Shown here piece after piece: positions 1 to 7,070 of a stretch of DNA of 16,403 nt. The notes under the pieces were generated by a model. It did not search any database, had not been told where the DNA came from, and worked only from the letters and a program-made list of their open reading frames with translations. The translations under genes were made by a program, and so were the position numbers. Source of the stretch: CAZFUY01 sp964522445. GTDB taxonomy: Bacteria; Pseudomonadota; Gammaproteobacteria; SZUA-229. The stretch is taken from contig CAZFUY010000072.1 in NCBI GenBank assembly GCA_964522445.1, positions 1 through 16,403 of the forward strand. Reading direction: 5' to 3'. The first letter of the stretch is position 1. Each line of letters begins with the position of its first letter.

Positions 1-65
1 TTGCCAGTGGGCCGATGGTTCGCTCATCGTATCATGCTGATTTACAGGCTAAAGGTGAGTTTTAA
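1..65 (+). CDS. lipA: Lipoyl synthase, C-terminal fragment
   Basis: Only the last 20 codons are in the window, in the frame starting at base 3, with the TAA stop at 63-65. The visible peptide, ASGPMVRSSYHADLQAKGEF, matches the conserved end of lipoyl synthase; E. coli LipA ends in a GPFVRSSYHADLQAKG-type tail. LipA is the radical-SAM enzyme that inserts two sulfurs into protein-bound octanoyl groups to make the lipoyl cofactor. The conserved RSSYHAD serine belongs to the family signature and is known to ligate the auxiliary iron-sulfur cluster. A palindromic repeat begins about 11 bp after the stop and may serve as its 3' hairpin. The fragment is short, but the motif is distinctive. Confidence 0.85.
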   Translation, partial: ASGPMVRSSYHADLQAKGEF

Positions 66-76
66 GAAAAATATTG

Positions 77-175
77 CCACAGAGACCCAGAGAACACAGA
101 GAAATTACTTATTTGAATTTGTTTGCGCAAAGCGCAAACTATAAAAAACCTCTGTAGTCTCTGTGTCCTCTGTGG
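77..175. repeat. Long-hairpin palindromic repeat, family A copy 1
   Basis: The left arm starts CCACAGAGACCCAGAGAACA at 77. The right arm, ending CTCTGTGTCCTCTGTGG at 175, is its imperfect reverse complement. The middle holds a perfect 8-bp stem, GTTTGCGC/GCGCAAAC, at 121-139 with a 3-nt loop. A second copy, in reverse orientation, lies at 4104-4206 and shares both ends and the GCGCAAAC core. The size, hairpin shape and intergenic placement resemble non-autonomous MITE or REP-like repeats. It fills most of the gap between lipA and the DUF1015 gene and could act as a 3' hairpin for lipA. No transposase is nearby. Confidence 0.8.
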
Positions 176-232
176 TGAATGCTTTTTAAGCTGTATAATA
201 CCGCTCAATTTTACTTATTAATGAGAAACAAT

Positions 233-1456
233 ATGCCCTTGATTCGCCCCTTTGCAGGCTTACGCCCGGTAGCTGAACGTGCAGAAGATGTAGTTGCACC
301 GCCTTATGATGTATTAAACAGTGCTGAGGCGCGTGAGCGTGCAGCAGGTAAACCTATGAGTTTTCTGCATATTTCAAAGGCTGAGATTGATCTGGCAGAG
401 GGCATAGATCCCTATGATCCAGCGGTTTATGTTAAGGCGGCTGAAAATTTACAGAAGTTAGTAAATGAGGGTGTGTTAATGCGTGAAGACAAACCCTGTT
501 ATTACGTTTACCGATTAACCATGGGCGATCATGTGCAAACAGGTCTGGTCGCTGCGGCATCGGTTAAGCATTATGATACAAACCGTATACGTAAACACGA
601 ATTTACACGACCTGCGAAAGAAAATGATCGGGTGCGTCAAATTGAAGCTTTAAATGCACAAACAGGCCCCGTGTTACTGGCGTACAAGTCGGAGGCTGAA
701 ATAGATGCGTTGTTAGAAAAAGTTACAGAAGGCACGCCTCTTTATGATTTAAAAGCCGATGATGGTATTGGTCATGAATTCTGGCGGGTAGATGATCAGA
801 ATATTATTGATAAAATTAGTGCTGCCTTTGATGCTATGGATGCAATTTATATTGCAGATGGTCATCACCGTTCAGCATCGGCATCACGTGTTGCCAAAAC
901 CAAGGGTGGTACGGATGAAGATATGAGTCATTATTTTTTATCGGTTATTTATCCGCACAAACAGATGAAAATATTTGATTACAATCGTGTGGTTACTGAT
1001 TTAAACGGTTTATCAAAAGATGAGTTTTTAAATAAAATAGCAGAAAAATTTACCTGCACAAAGGAATCATCACCTGTTAAGCCAGCTAAGCCTGCTGAGT
1101 TTGGCATGTATCTGGATGGTGAATGGTATCGTTTAAATATTAGTGCCGATTTAATCCCTGATGATCCTGTCGCACGATTAGATGTGAGCCTGTTAGCGAA
1201 TAATTTATTAGAACCTGTGCTGGCTATTTCAGATCCGCGTACAGATCCACGTATTGATTTTGTGGGCGGTATTCGCGGACTGGAAGGTCTGGAAAAACGT
1301 GTTAACAGTGGTGAAATGGCAGTTGCCTTTTCAATGTTTGCAACCAGCATGGAAGATTTAATGGCAGTAGCAGATGCTAATGAAGTTATGCCACCAAAAT
1401 CTACATGGTTTGAGCCTAAGTTAGCGGATGGTTTAATTTCGCATGTTCTAGATTAA
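233..1456 (+). CDS. DUF1015 family protein
   Basis: The 407-residue product starts MPLIRPFAGLRP and continues AEDVVAPPYDVL, the typical opening of DUF1015 (COG4198) proteins of about 400-415 residues. The motif ADGHHRSASA lies at residues 208-217 and is the most conserved family signature. The frame is open upstream to an ATG at 179, but that stretch directly abuts repeat A, and family proteins begin at MPLIRPF. I therefore place the start at 233; the ATG at 221 is possible. No strong ribosome-binding site is visible. The function is not established. The DGHHR motif recalls nucleotide-binding motifs of ParB/sulfiredoxin-fold serine kinases (SbnI, SerK); this is an inference from the motif only. 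Downstream lie the tdh-kbl threonine/glycine genes, separated by a 328-bp repeat-containing gap, so co-transcription is uncertain. Family assignment is secure; function is not. Confidence 0.85.
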   Translation: MPLIRPFAGLRPVAERAEDVVAPPYDVLNSAEARERAAGKPMSFLHISKAEIDLAEGIDPYDPAVYVKAAENLQKLVNEGVLMREDKPCYYVYRLTMGDHVQTGLVAAASVKHYDTNRIRKHEFTRPAKENDRVRQIEALNAQTGPVLLAYKSEAEIDALLEKVTEGTPLYDLKADDGIGHEFWRVDDQNIIDKISAAFDAMDAIYIADGHHRSASASRVAKTKGGTDEDMSHYFLSVIYPHKQMKIFDYNRVVTDLNGLSKDEFLNKIAEKFTCTKESSPVKPAKPAEFGMYLDGEWYRLNISADLIPDDPVARLDVSLLANNLLEPVLAISDPRTDPRIDFVGGIRGLEGLEKRVNSGEMAVAFSMFATSMEDLMAVADANEVMPPKSTWFEPKLADGLISHVLD

Positions 1457-1523
1457 TCAGAATATTTTATAAACACATACCTGATTTCTGTGAATAGCCG
1501 TCTCCGTTTGCTGATGTTTAAGG

Positions 1524-1699
1524 TCAAGAGATTTGACGCAAAGGCGCGAAGATGCAGAGAAAGGATATGTTTTTTGTAGGAGCGGCTTTAGCCGCGATTA
1601 ATTGTTAAGCTAAGCTATTTCGCGGCTAAAGCCCCGCTCCTACAATAAAAAATAAAACAGATTTCGATCTTCTTCGCGCCTTTGCGTCAAATCTCTTGA
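1524..1699. repeat. Outer long inverted repeat enclosing a REP pair
   Basis: The arms at 1524-1552 and 1671-1699 are perfect 29-bp reverse complements. The left arm begins TCAAGAGATTTGACGCAAAG and continues GCGCGAAGA. They flank 118 bp that contains a second, unrelated palindrome (1575-1644). The sequence GACGCAAAGGCGCGAAG resembles intergenic repeats seen in various proteobacteria. The element occupies the gap between the DUF1015 gene and tdh. As RNA the arms would form a very stable stem, so the element could end transcription or protect the 3' end of the DUF1015 mRNA. Confidence 0.8.
1575..1644. repeat. REP pair in inverted orientation (REPIN-like)
   Basis: GTAGGAGCGGCTTTAGCCGC is at 1576-1595. 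An inverted second copy, ending GCTCCTACA, is at 1620-1644. The copies differ by two extra G:C bases in the second. Each copy is itself a small hairpin (GCGGC-TTTA-GCCGC). GTAGGAGCGG...CCGCGA closely resembles the REP consensus known from Pseudomonas and relatives, where two inverted REPs form a REPIN mobilised by RAYT (TnpA-REP) proteins. No RAYT gene is in this window. The pair sits inside the longer inverted repeat 1524-1699. Confidence 0.8.
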
Positions 1700-1784
1700 T
1701 TTTTTAAACAGCCAACTGTCATCAGCCAGTTGCTGTAGCTCATGATAGTATAGAAATGTCACTATTTAGAGTCATGCTGCTGCC

Positions 1785-2831
1785 ATGAAAATGATGAAAG
1801 CTTTAGTTAAAAAACATGCCAAAGAAGGTTTGTGGTTAGAAGATGTGCCTGTCCCGGAAATCGGCAATAATGATGTTCTGGTCAAAATTCACAAAACAGC
1901 CATTTGTGGAACGGATGTACACATATATAACTGGGATAAATGGGCGCAGAAAACAATCCCTGTACCTATGACTATTGGTCATGAGTTTGCAGGTGTTATC
2001 GCCGACATGGGGTCAAATGTCACTGATCTTAAAATTGGTGATGTGGTTTCTGGAGAAGGACACATTGTTTGTGAGCGTTGTCGTAACTGTCTGGCTGGTA
2101 GACGCCATCTTTGTCCAAATACAATTGGTATTGGTGTTAATCGCACTGGCTGCTTTGCTGAGTATTTATCAATTCCTGCAAAGAATATTTTTAGACCCAA
2201 CATTGAAATTCCCATGGATGTGCTTGCCTGTTTTGACCCTTACGGAAATGCAGTTCATACCGCGCTGTCTTTTAATATGGTGGGTGAGGACGTATTGATT
2301 ACGGGTGCAGGTCCGATTGGTATTATGGCTGCGATGGTTGCCGACCATTGTGGTGCGCGCAATATTATTATTACAGACATAAATGATTACAGACTGGATC
2401 TGGCAAAGAGCATTGTCCCAGGAGTACACCCCTTCAATGTCAGCAAAGAGGCAATCACTGAAGATTTTATGCGTAGCCTGGGCATTCTTGAAGGCTTTGA
2501 CGTGTGCCTGGAAATGTCAGGTTCACCAGATGCATTTAGAGACATGCTCGGCAAAATGATTAATGGTGGTAGCATTGCAATGCTTGGCATCATGCCGGAT
2601 GGCACGAGTATCGACTGGACCAAAGTTGTTTTTAAAGGACTATTTATTAAAGGCATTTATGGTCGTGAAATATTCGAGACATGGTATAAAAGCGTGATGA
2701 TGGTACAAAGCGGCCTGCCATTGGAAAAAATTATTACCCATCGTTATCACTACACCGAGTTCCAGCAGGGCTTTGATGTAATGCGTTCTGGCCAATCGGG
2801 TAAGATCATTCTTAGCTGGGAAGAACTTTGA
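1785..2831 (+). CDS. tdh: L-threonine 3-dehydrogenase
   Basis: This cytoplasmic zinc enzyme oxidises L-threonine with NAD+ to 2-amino-3-ketobutyrate. The 348-residue product follows E. coli Tdh (341 residues) throughout. The catalytic zinc region is C41 in TAICGTDVHIY and H66-E67 in GHEFAG. The structural zinc cysteines are C96, C99, C102 and C110. The nucleotide-binding GAGPIG is at 174-179, and the C-terminus has the typical FKGLFIKGIYGREIFETWY block. There are ATGs at 1785, 1791 and 1794. The E. coli protein begins MKALSK, matching MKALVK at 1794, so the true start may be three codons downstream of the one given. None has a convincing ribosome-binding site. kbl follows after 32 bp and uses the unstable product. 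The order tdh-kbl is the reverse of the E. coli kbl-tdh operon. Confidence 0.95.
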   Translation: MKMMKALVKKHAKEGLWLEDVPVPEIGNNDVLVKIHKTAICGTDVHIYNWDKWAQKTIPVPMTIGHEFAGVIADMGSNVTDLKIGDVVSGEGHIVCERCRNCLAGRRHLCPNTIGIGVNRTGCFAEYLSIPAKNIFRPNIEIPMDVLACFDPYGNAVHTALSFNMVGEDVLITGAGPIGIMAAMVADHCGARNIIITDINDYRLDLAKSIVPGVHPFNVSKEAITEDFMRSLGILEGFDVCLEMSGSPDAFRDMLGKMINGGSIAMLGIMPDGTSIDWTKVVFKGLFIKGIYGREIFETWYKSVMMVQSGLPLEKIITHRYHYTEFQQGFDVMRSGQSGKIILSWEEL

Positions 2832-2863
2832 GAATTAAAACTTAAAGAAGAGAAAGAGAAAAT

Positions 2864-4105
2864 ATGAGTTTCACAAGTGCAAAGATAAGCTTGGCGCAGG
2901 AGTTAGTGGAAATTAAAAAAGCTGGCCTCTGGAAAAACGAACGTATTATCGCCTCTGAGCAGAAAAATGACATCACCCTCGCTGATGGTAGTGAGGTGAT
3001 TAATATGTGCGCCAATAACTATCTCGGTCTGGCTAATAATCCTGAAGTTATACAGGCCGCTAAAAATAGTTATGATCGATGGGGATTTGGACTCGCCTCG
3101 GTGCGTTTTATCTGTGGCACACAATCTATTCACAAAACACTTGAAGAAAAAGTCACCAAATTTCTCAGCATGGAAGACACGATTCTTTATGCGGCCTGTT
3201 TTGATGCCAATACAGGGCTGTTCGAAACAATTTTAAACAAGGAAGACGCAGTTATTTCCGATGAGTTAAATCACGCCTCTATTATCGATGGTGTGCGTTT
3301 GTGTAAAGCTGCACGCTTCCGCTACAAAAACAATGACATGGAAGATCTTGAAAATAAATTGAAAGAGGCAAAGGCCGGGGGTGCGCGTCGGATTCTGATT
3401 ACTACTGACGGCGTATTTTCAATGGATGGAACAATTGCCCAGTTAGACAGGATTTGTGATCTGGCTGATAAATATGACGCCATGGTTCATCACGACGACT
3501 GTCACGCTGTAGGCTTTATGGGTAAGACGGGGCGAGGCTTACATGAGTATCATAACGTGATGGATCGTGTAGATATTATTACTGGAACATTCGGCAAGGC
3601 ACTGGGTGGCGGCTCTGGTGGTTACACATCTGGACGCAAAGAGATTATTGACATGCTACGTCAGCGCTCACGCCCCTATCTGTTTTCAAATACGCTGGCA
3701 CCCGCAATTTGTGCGGCATCAATTAAGGTTCTGGAAATGCTTTCAGAGTCGACCGCTTTACGTGATCATCTGGAAGAAAATACGCGTTATTTCCGTAAAG
3801 GTATGCAGGATGCAGGTTTTGCAATCCCTTCAGGTGATCATCCAATTGTGCCCGTGATGCTGGGTGATGCTGTGCTGGCTCAGAAAATGTCACAAAAATT
3901 ATTAGAGCGTGGAATTTATGCCGTTGGCTTTTTCTACCCAGTGGTGGCAAAAGGCAAGGCAAGAATTCGTACCCAGATTTCGGCGGCGCACACAAAAGAA
4001 GATTTAGACAGGGCAATTGCAGCATTTGCAGCGATTTATGCTGAACTGACAGATCAACCCAGATTTTTGCCTGGGGTCAATGGTGATAAAAGCAAAAGAT
4101 ATTAA
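2864..4105 (+). CDS. kbl: Glycine C-acetyltransferase (2-amino-3-ketobutyrate CoA ligase)
   Basis: This PLP enzyme of the alpha-oxoamine synthase family cleaves 2-amino-3-ketobutyrate with CoA to glycine and acetyl-CoA, completing threonine breakdown after Tdh. The PLP lysine is K245 in TGTFGKALGGGSGG; the E. coli equivalent is K244. The ANNYLGLA substrate-site motif near residue 50 and the HDDCHAVGF PLP-pocket motif near 210 are intact. A purine-rich leader, AAGAAGAGAAAGAGAAAAT, just before the ATG at 2864 provides the ribosome-binding site. The gene is 32 bp behind tdh and probably in its operon. At 413 residues it is about 15 longer than the E. coli enzyme; the extra part is a C-terminal tail (LPGVNGDKSKRY). 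The last two bases of its TAA stop are the first two bases of repeat A copy 2, so the tail and stop may have been reshaped by the repeat. Confidence 0.95.
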   Translation: MSFTSAKISLAQELVEIKKAGLWKNERIIASEQKNDITLADGSEVINMCANNYLGLANNPEVIQAAKNSYDRWGFGLASVRFICGTQSIHKTLEEKVTKFLSMEDTILYAACFDANTGLFETILNKEDAVISDELNHASIIDGVRLCKAARFRYKNNDMEDLENKLKEAKAGGARRILITTDGVFSMDGTIAQLDRICDLADKYDAMVHHDDCHAVGFMGKTGRGLHEYHNVMDRVDIITGTFGKALGGGSGGYTSGRKEIIDMLRQRSRPYLFSNTLAPAICAASIKVLEMLSESTALRDHLEENTRYFRKGMQDAGFAIPSGDHPIVPVMLGDAVLAQKMSQKLLERGIYAVGFFYPVVAKGKARIRTQISAAHTKEDLDRAIAAFAAIYAELTDQPRFLPGVNGDKSKRY

Positions 4106-4206
4106 CCACAGAGGATGCAGAGGTACACAGAGGTTTTTTTGGTTTATGCTACGCGCAAACACAATAAGTAAGATTTTCTCTGTGTATCCCTGTGTCCTCT
4201 GTGGTT
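4104..4206. repeat. Long-hairpin palindromic repeat, family A copy 2
   Basis: The ends AACCACAGAGG (4104-4114) and CCTCTGTGGTT (4196-4206) are perfect reverse complements, and imperfect pairing continues inward. Read in reverse complement, copy 1 (77-175) aligns with it across nearly the whole length, including a poly-T tract, GCGCAAAC and AATAAGTAA. The two copies are thus members of one ~100-bp family in opposite orientations. It lies between the convergent kbl and trhP genes, where it can fold from either strand and may act as a bidirectional terminator. Confidence 0.85.
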
Positions 4207-4278
4207 CAGGCTTTTTGTTTTTATTCTGTTAATGACAGTCATTTTATATTTGAATAAGATCTAAGCTGTGGTCAGGTT

Positions 4279-5604
4279 TTAAGTATAAACAGGTTGATCA
4301 AGATATTTAGCAATAAGGCCTTTCTTTGCCATGCTTTCATTTAAGGGAATGCGAATTTTGTAGCCGCCACCCGGTGCTTCATCCATTGTATTTCCCTGCA
4401 TATCTTCCATCTGTTCAAGTGTAATGTTGATATTGCCTGTGGGTTGAATTAATTCTAATTTGTCGCCCACTTTTATTTTATTTTTTACATCAATGTCAGC
4501 AAGACCTGTTTCTTTGTTGTAACCAACAACTTCACCGACAAATTGCTGTTGTCGATTGACAGAATTTCCCTCAACATAATTTTGATACTCATGAGTGTGG
4601 TGGCGTTTATAAAAACCATCGGTATAACCACGGTTGGCTAAATTTTCCAGTACACCCAGTAATTCAGGATTAAATGGCTTGCCTGCTAATGCATCATCAA
4701 TAGCCTGTCGGTAACTTTGTGTTGAACGGGTTACGTAATAATGTGATTTTGTGCGACCTTCGATTTTTAAACTATCAATGCCAATTTCAACCAGCTTATG
4801 AACATGCTCAACAGCACGTAAATCTTTAGAGTTCATAATGTATGTGCCATGCTCATCTTCTTCCATGGGCATGAGTTCACCAGGGCGACCTTTTTCTTCA
4901 ATAAAAACGACCTGATCTGCCTGTGCATTACGCTCATCGCCTATATTTGAAATAACAGGTTTATAAATGCCTTCAGCATTTTCTTTTGCAGGTGTAGTTT
5001 TATATTCCCAGCGACAGGAATTGGTACAGGTGCCCTGATTTGGGTCGCGATGATTAAAATAACCCGATAACAAACAGCGCCCTGAATAGGCAATACATAA
5101 AGCGCCATGAACAAAAACTTCCAGTTCCATATCGGGGCATTGCTGGCGAATGTCTTCAATTTCTTCCAGTGAAAGTTCACGGGATAAAATAATGCGTTCA
5201 ACGCCAACGGACTGCCAGAATTTTACAGAGGCATAATTAACAGTATTAGCCTGTACCGATAAATGTACCGCCATTTCTGGCCAGGTTTCTCGTACCATCA
5301 TGATTAAACCAGGATCTGCCATAATCAACGCGTCAGGTTTCATGGCAATAATGGGTTTAAGATCATCGATGAAGGTTTTTATTTTGCTGTTATGCGGCAT
5401 TATATTGGTTGTGAGGAAGAACTTTTTGCCCAGGTCATGCGCTTCTTTAATGCCAATGGCCAGATTGTCTTCAAGGAAATCATTATTACGCACACGTAAA
5501 CTATAGCGAGGCTGGCCTGCGTAAACAGCATCAGCGCCATAGGCAAATGCATAACGCATATTTTTAAGGGTGCCTGCGGGGGAAAGTAACTCTACTTTTT
5601 TCAT
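4279..5604 (-). CDS. trhP: Peptidase U32-family tRNA 5-hydroxyuridine synthesis protein TrhP (YegQ)
   Basis: The product, 441 residues from the chosen start, is strongly similar to E. coli YegQ/TrhP. It opens VELLSPAGTLKNMRYAFAYG, followed by a YAGQPRYSLRVRNN block. The U32 region with cysteines is FVHGALCIAYSGRCLLSGY at about 164-182, then CTNSC. C170, C177, C193 and C197 are visible; related U32 proteins (UbiU/UbiV) use conserved cysteines to bind an iron-sulfur cluster. TrhP makes 5-hydroxyuridine at position 34 of tRNAs from prephenate, in parallel with oxygen-dependent TrhO. Despite the family name it is not expected to be a protease. An upstream ATG at 5634 would add ten residues; I prefer 5604 because E. 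coli homologues begin just before the ELLSPAGT motif. The gene is monocistronic, convergent with kbl and divergent from the beta-barrel gene. Confidence 0.92.
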   Translation of the reverse strand: MKKVELLSPAGTLKNMRYAFAYGADAVYAGQPRYSLRVRNNDFLEDNLAIGIKEAHDLGKKFFLTTNIMPHNSKIKTFIDDLKPIIAMKPDALIMADPGLIMMVRETWPEMAVHLSVQANTVNYASVKFWQSVGVERIILSRELSLEEIEDIRQQCPDMELEVFVHGALCIAYSGRCLLSGYFNHRDPNQGTCTNSCRWEYKTTPAKENAEGIYKPVISNIGDERNAQADQVVFIEEKGRPGELMPMEEDEHGTYIMNSKDLRAVEHVHKLVEIGIDSLKIEGRTKSHYYVTRSTQSYRQAIDDALAGKPFNPELLGVLENLANRGYTDGFYKRHHTHEYQNYVEGNSVNRQQQFVGEVVGYNKETGLADIDVKNKIKVGDKLELIQPTGNINITLEQMEDMQGNTMDEAPGGGYKIRIPLNESMAKKGLIAKYLDQPVYT

Positions 5605-5772
5605 GGGATTTCTGGCTAAGTGAATAAATGCCATTTTACATTATTTATTGCATTTTGGGTTAGATAAGCTCTCAGAGGTATCCTGAAATAAAAGTGTCTA
5701 TGGTAAACCTTGTGTAAAATCTAATGAAATAGATGTAGATTATTGATTTGTATGAGTAATGTTAAAAAAACG

Positions 5773-5781
5773 TGCTATTAT
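5773..5781 (+). promoter_or_regulatory. Possible extended -10 promoter element
   Basis: TGCTATTAT fits an extended -10 (TGn followed by a TATAAT-like hexamer with one mismatch). No good -35 hexamer is seen 17 bp upstream, which extended -10 promoters tolerate. It would start a transcript about 50 nt before the ATG at 5840. The rest of 5605-5839, between trhP and this gene, is AT-rich and shows no clear hairpin. Confidence 0.35.
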
Positions 5782-5839
5782 CACTAGCAATACGACTATT
5801 TATAGTTTCCACTTCCATACTTATATGAGGACGTGATGG

Positions 5840-6382
5840 ATGAATTTTAAGCACAAATTAAACGTATCGATTTTTACACTGTTGATGGTATCAACATCGG
5901 TTGCCATGGCTGGAAAAGGGGTTGATTTTCTATATGGCATTGGGGGAGCGGCTTTCTTTTCAGAGGATAAAACAATGGATGCCGCAGCCGCTGCTGAATT
6001 TATGTTTGGTTTTGAAGAAGATGGTTTTGCTTTTGAAGTGGCTCTGGCAAATACAATGGAGTCGGGTACAGCTGTTTCGACCAGAGACTATAAGGCATCA
6101 ATTCAACAGACTACCTTGTCTTATAGAACTATTGAAAAAAACAAAATGTATTACAAGGTTAAATTTGGATCAATGAAAGTTGATCTGGATTATTCAGATA
6201 CTACAGCCACGCTTGCAACAGATGGTAATGTATTTGGCCTGGGTATAGGGCGACGGATGGCAAAAGATACGCGTATGGAACTTGACTATATGTTTTATAG
6301 TTCGAGTGATATAGATAACACTCATATGCTTGTGTTTCGTTATTTATTTGGTGGAACACCACCCGATAGCGGTTTTAAATAA
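5840..6382 (+). CDS. Small secreted beta-barrel-like outer membrane protein
   Basis: The protein has 180 residues. The N-terminus (MNFKHKLNVSIFTLLMVSTS) is a classical signal peptide: basic start, hydrophobic core, and an AMA cleavage site after residue 24. The mature part of about 156 residues alternates polar and hydrophobic residues with many aromatics and glycines (FMFGFEEDGFAFEVAL, NVFGLGIGRR, ELDYMFYS, MLVFRYLF). This is what an eight-stranded outer-membrane barrel of the OmpA/OmpW-like size class would give. The run MLVFRYLF resembles a final barrel strand, but it is followed by about ten extra residues rather than ending in an aromatic. AGGA at 5828-5831, 8 bp before the ATG, supports the start. 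It appears monocistronic, with a terminator about 11 bp after the stop. I do not recognise the specific family; function unknown. Confidence 0.75.
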   Translation: MNFKHKLNVSIFTLLMVSTSVAMAGKGVDFLYGIGGAAFFSEDKTMDAAAAAEFMFGFEEDGFAFEVALANTMESGTAVSTRDYKASIQQTTLSYRTIEKNKMYYKVKFGSMKVDLDYSDTTATLATDGNVFGLGIGRRMAKDTRMELDYMFYSSSDIDNTHMLVFRYLFGGTPPDSGFK

Positions 6383-6393
6383 AAACAATATAG

Positions 6394-6423
6394 AAACAGG
6401 CTCTTTAAAGAGCCTGTTTTTTT
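6394..6423. terminator. Bidirectional intrinsic terminator
   Basis: AAACAGGCTCTTT (6394-6406) and AAAGAGCCTGTTT (6407-6419) form a perfect 26-bp palindrome, with T's running on to 6423 on the + strand. It ends the beta-barrel gene. On the - strand the same hairpin is followed by a looser T-rich tract (TTTCTATATTGTTTTT) and would end murU. The murU stop codon (6405-6407) lies at the centre of the palindrome, so one arm is coding sequence. Confidence 0.88.
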
Positions 6424-7070
6424 ATAAGCTGATCTAATCGTTCTGCTGTGCCAATATCATCCCATTTTCCTGTGTATAACTCTGCATCTATCTGATTATT
6501 TTTTATGTGATTTTTTATAATCGGTGCAAGGGGAAATTTTTCTTTTGTCTGGTTATCAAAGAATTCTTTTGTATAAATTCCAATGCCACTGAAGGTGTAT
6601 TTTTGTTGCCCTGCTTCTGATAACTTATTTTGTGATAAATAAAAATCGCCATCAGGATTATGCTGTGGATTATTAACAAGAACCAGATGTGCTAAACCAT
6701 CAGGTTTTATATCTTTAAGTTTCTGGTAAGGATAGTCTGTCCAGATGTCACCATTAATAACCAGAAAAGATTTATCGCCTAATAGTGGTAATGCTTTTAA
6801 AATTCCGCCCCCTGTTTCCAGTGCCTGTTTGCCTTCATTGGAATATTGAATATTTAAATCATAATTAGAACCATCGCCTAAAAAATCTATAATTTGTTGC
6901 CCAAGCCAGGCGATATTAATAACTATATCTTTAAAGCCAGATTTTTTCAGGTTATATAAATGATATTCAATTAAGCGGTGTTTACCAGCCTGTAATAAAG
7001 GTTTAGGTGTGTGATCAGTTAATGGACGCATGCGTTTGCCACGACCTGCAGCGAGTATCATGGCTTTCAT
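6405..7070 (-). CDS. murU: N-acetylmuramate alpha-1-phosphate uridylyltransferase
   Basis: The 221-residue nucleotidyltransferase has the pyrophosphorylase signature LAAGRGKRMRP at 6-16, the following KP at 23-24, ETGGGI at 85-90 and the metal-binding NGD at 106-108. Size and motifs fit MurU, which joins UTP and MurNAc-1-phosphate to give UDP-MurNAc. This lets recycled cell-wall sugar bypass MurA-dependent synthesis, which is why this route gives intrinsic fosfomycin tolerance in pseudomonads. Its ATG overlaps the end of amgK by 4 bp (ATGA), indicating translational coupling. Similar proteins exist for mannose-1-P and glucose-1-P, but the adjacent amgK makes MurU the best call. The last codons are part of the terminator palindrome. 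Confidence 0.9.
   Translation of the reverse strand: MKAMILAAGRGKRMRPLTDHTPKPLLQAGKHRLIEYHLYNLKKSGFKDIVINIAWLGQQIIDFLGDGSNYDLNIQYSNEGKQALETGGGILKALPLLGDKSFLVINGDIWTDYPYQKLKDIKPDGLAHLVLVNNPQHNPDGDFYLSQNKLSEAGQQKYTFSGIGIYTKEFFDNQTKEKFPLAPIIKNHIKNNQIDAELYTGKWDDIGTAERLDQLIKKQAL

Noticed and set aside
77..175. CRISPR-like repeat
   Set aside because: Two copies in the whole window, in opposite orientation and 4 kb apart. No spacers or regular spacing, so a dispersed palindromic element rather than an array.
179..232. Upstream 18-codon extension of the DUF1015 gene (start at 179)
   Set aside because: It abuts the palindromic repeat, has no family counterpart, and homologues begin at MPLIRPF, so the start was placed at 233.
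979..1350. 123-codon reading frame on the - strand inside the DUF1015 gene
   Set aside because: Antisense shadow of a well-conserved gene. No recognisable domain and no upstream ribosome-binding site.
1730..1754. TTGCTG...TATAGA as a tdh promoter
   Set aside because: Spacer of only 13 bp is too short for sigma70. The tdh promoter remains unidentified.
1975..2298. 107-codon + strand frame inside tdh
   Set aside because: Out-of-frame shadow of a clear threonine dehydrogenase. Hydrophobic composition arises from the frame shift only.
4235..4252. AATGACAGTCATT dyad as a terminator between kbl and trhP
   Set aside because: 6-bp stem with a 1-nt centre cannot form a proper hairpin and lacks a good T tract. 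The adjacent long repeat is the better terminator candidate.
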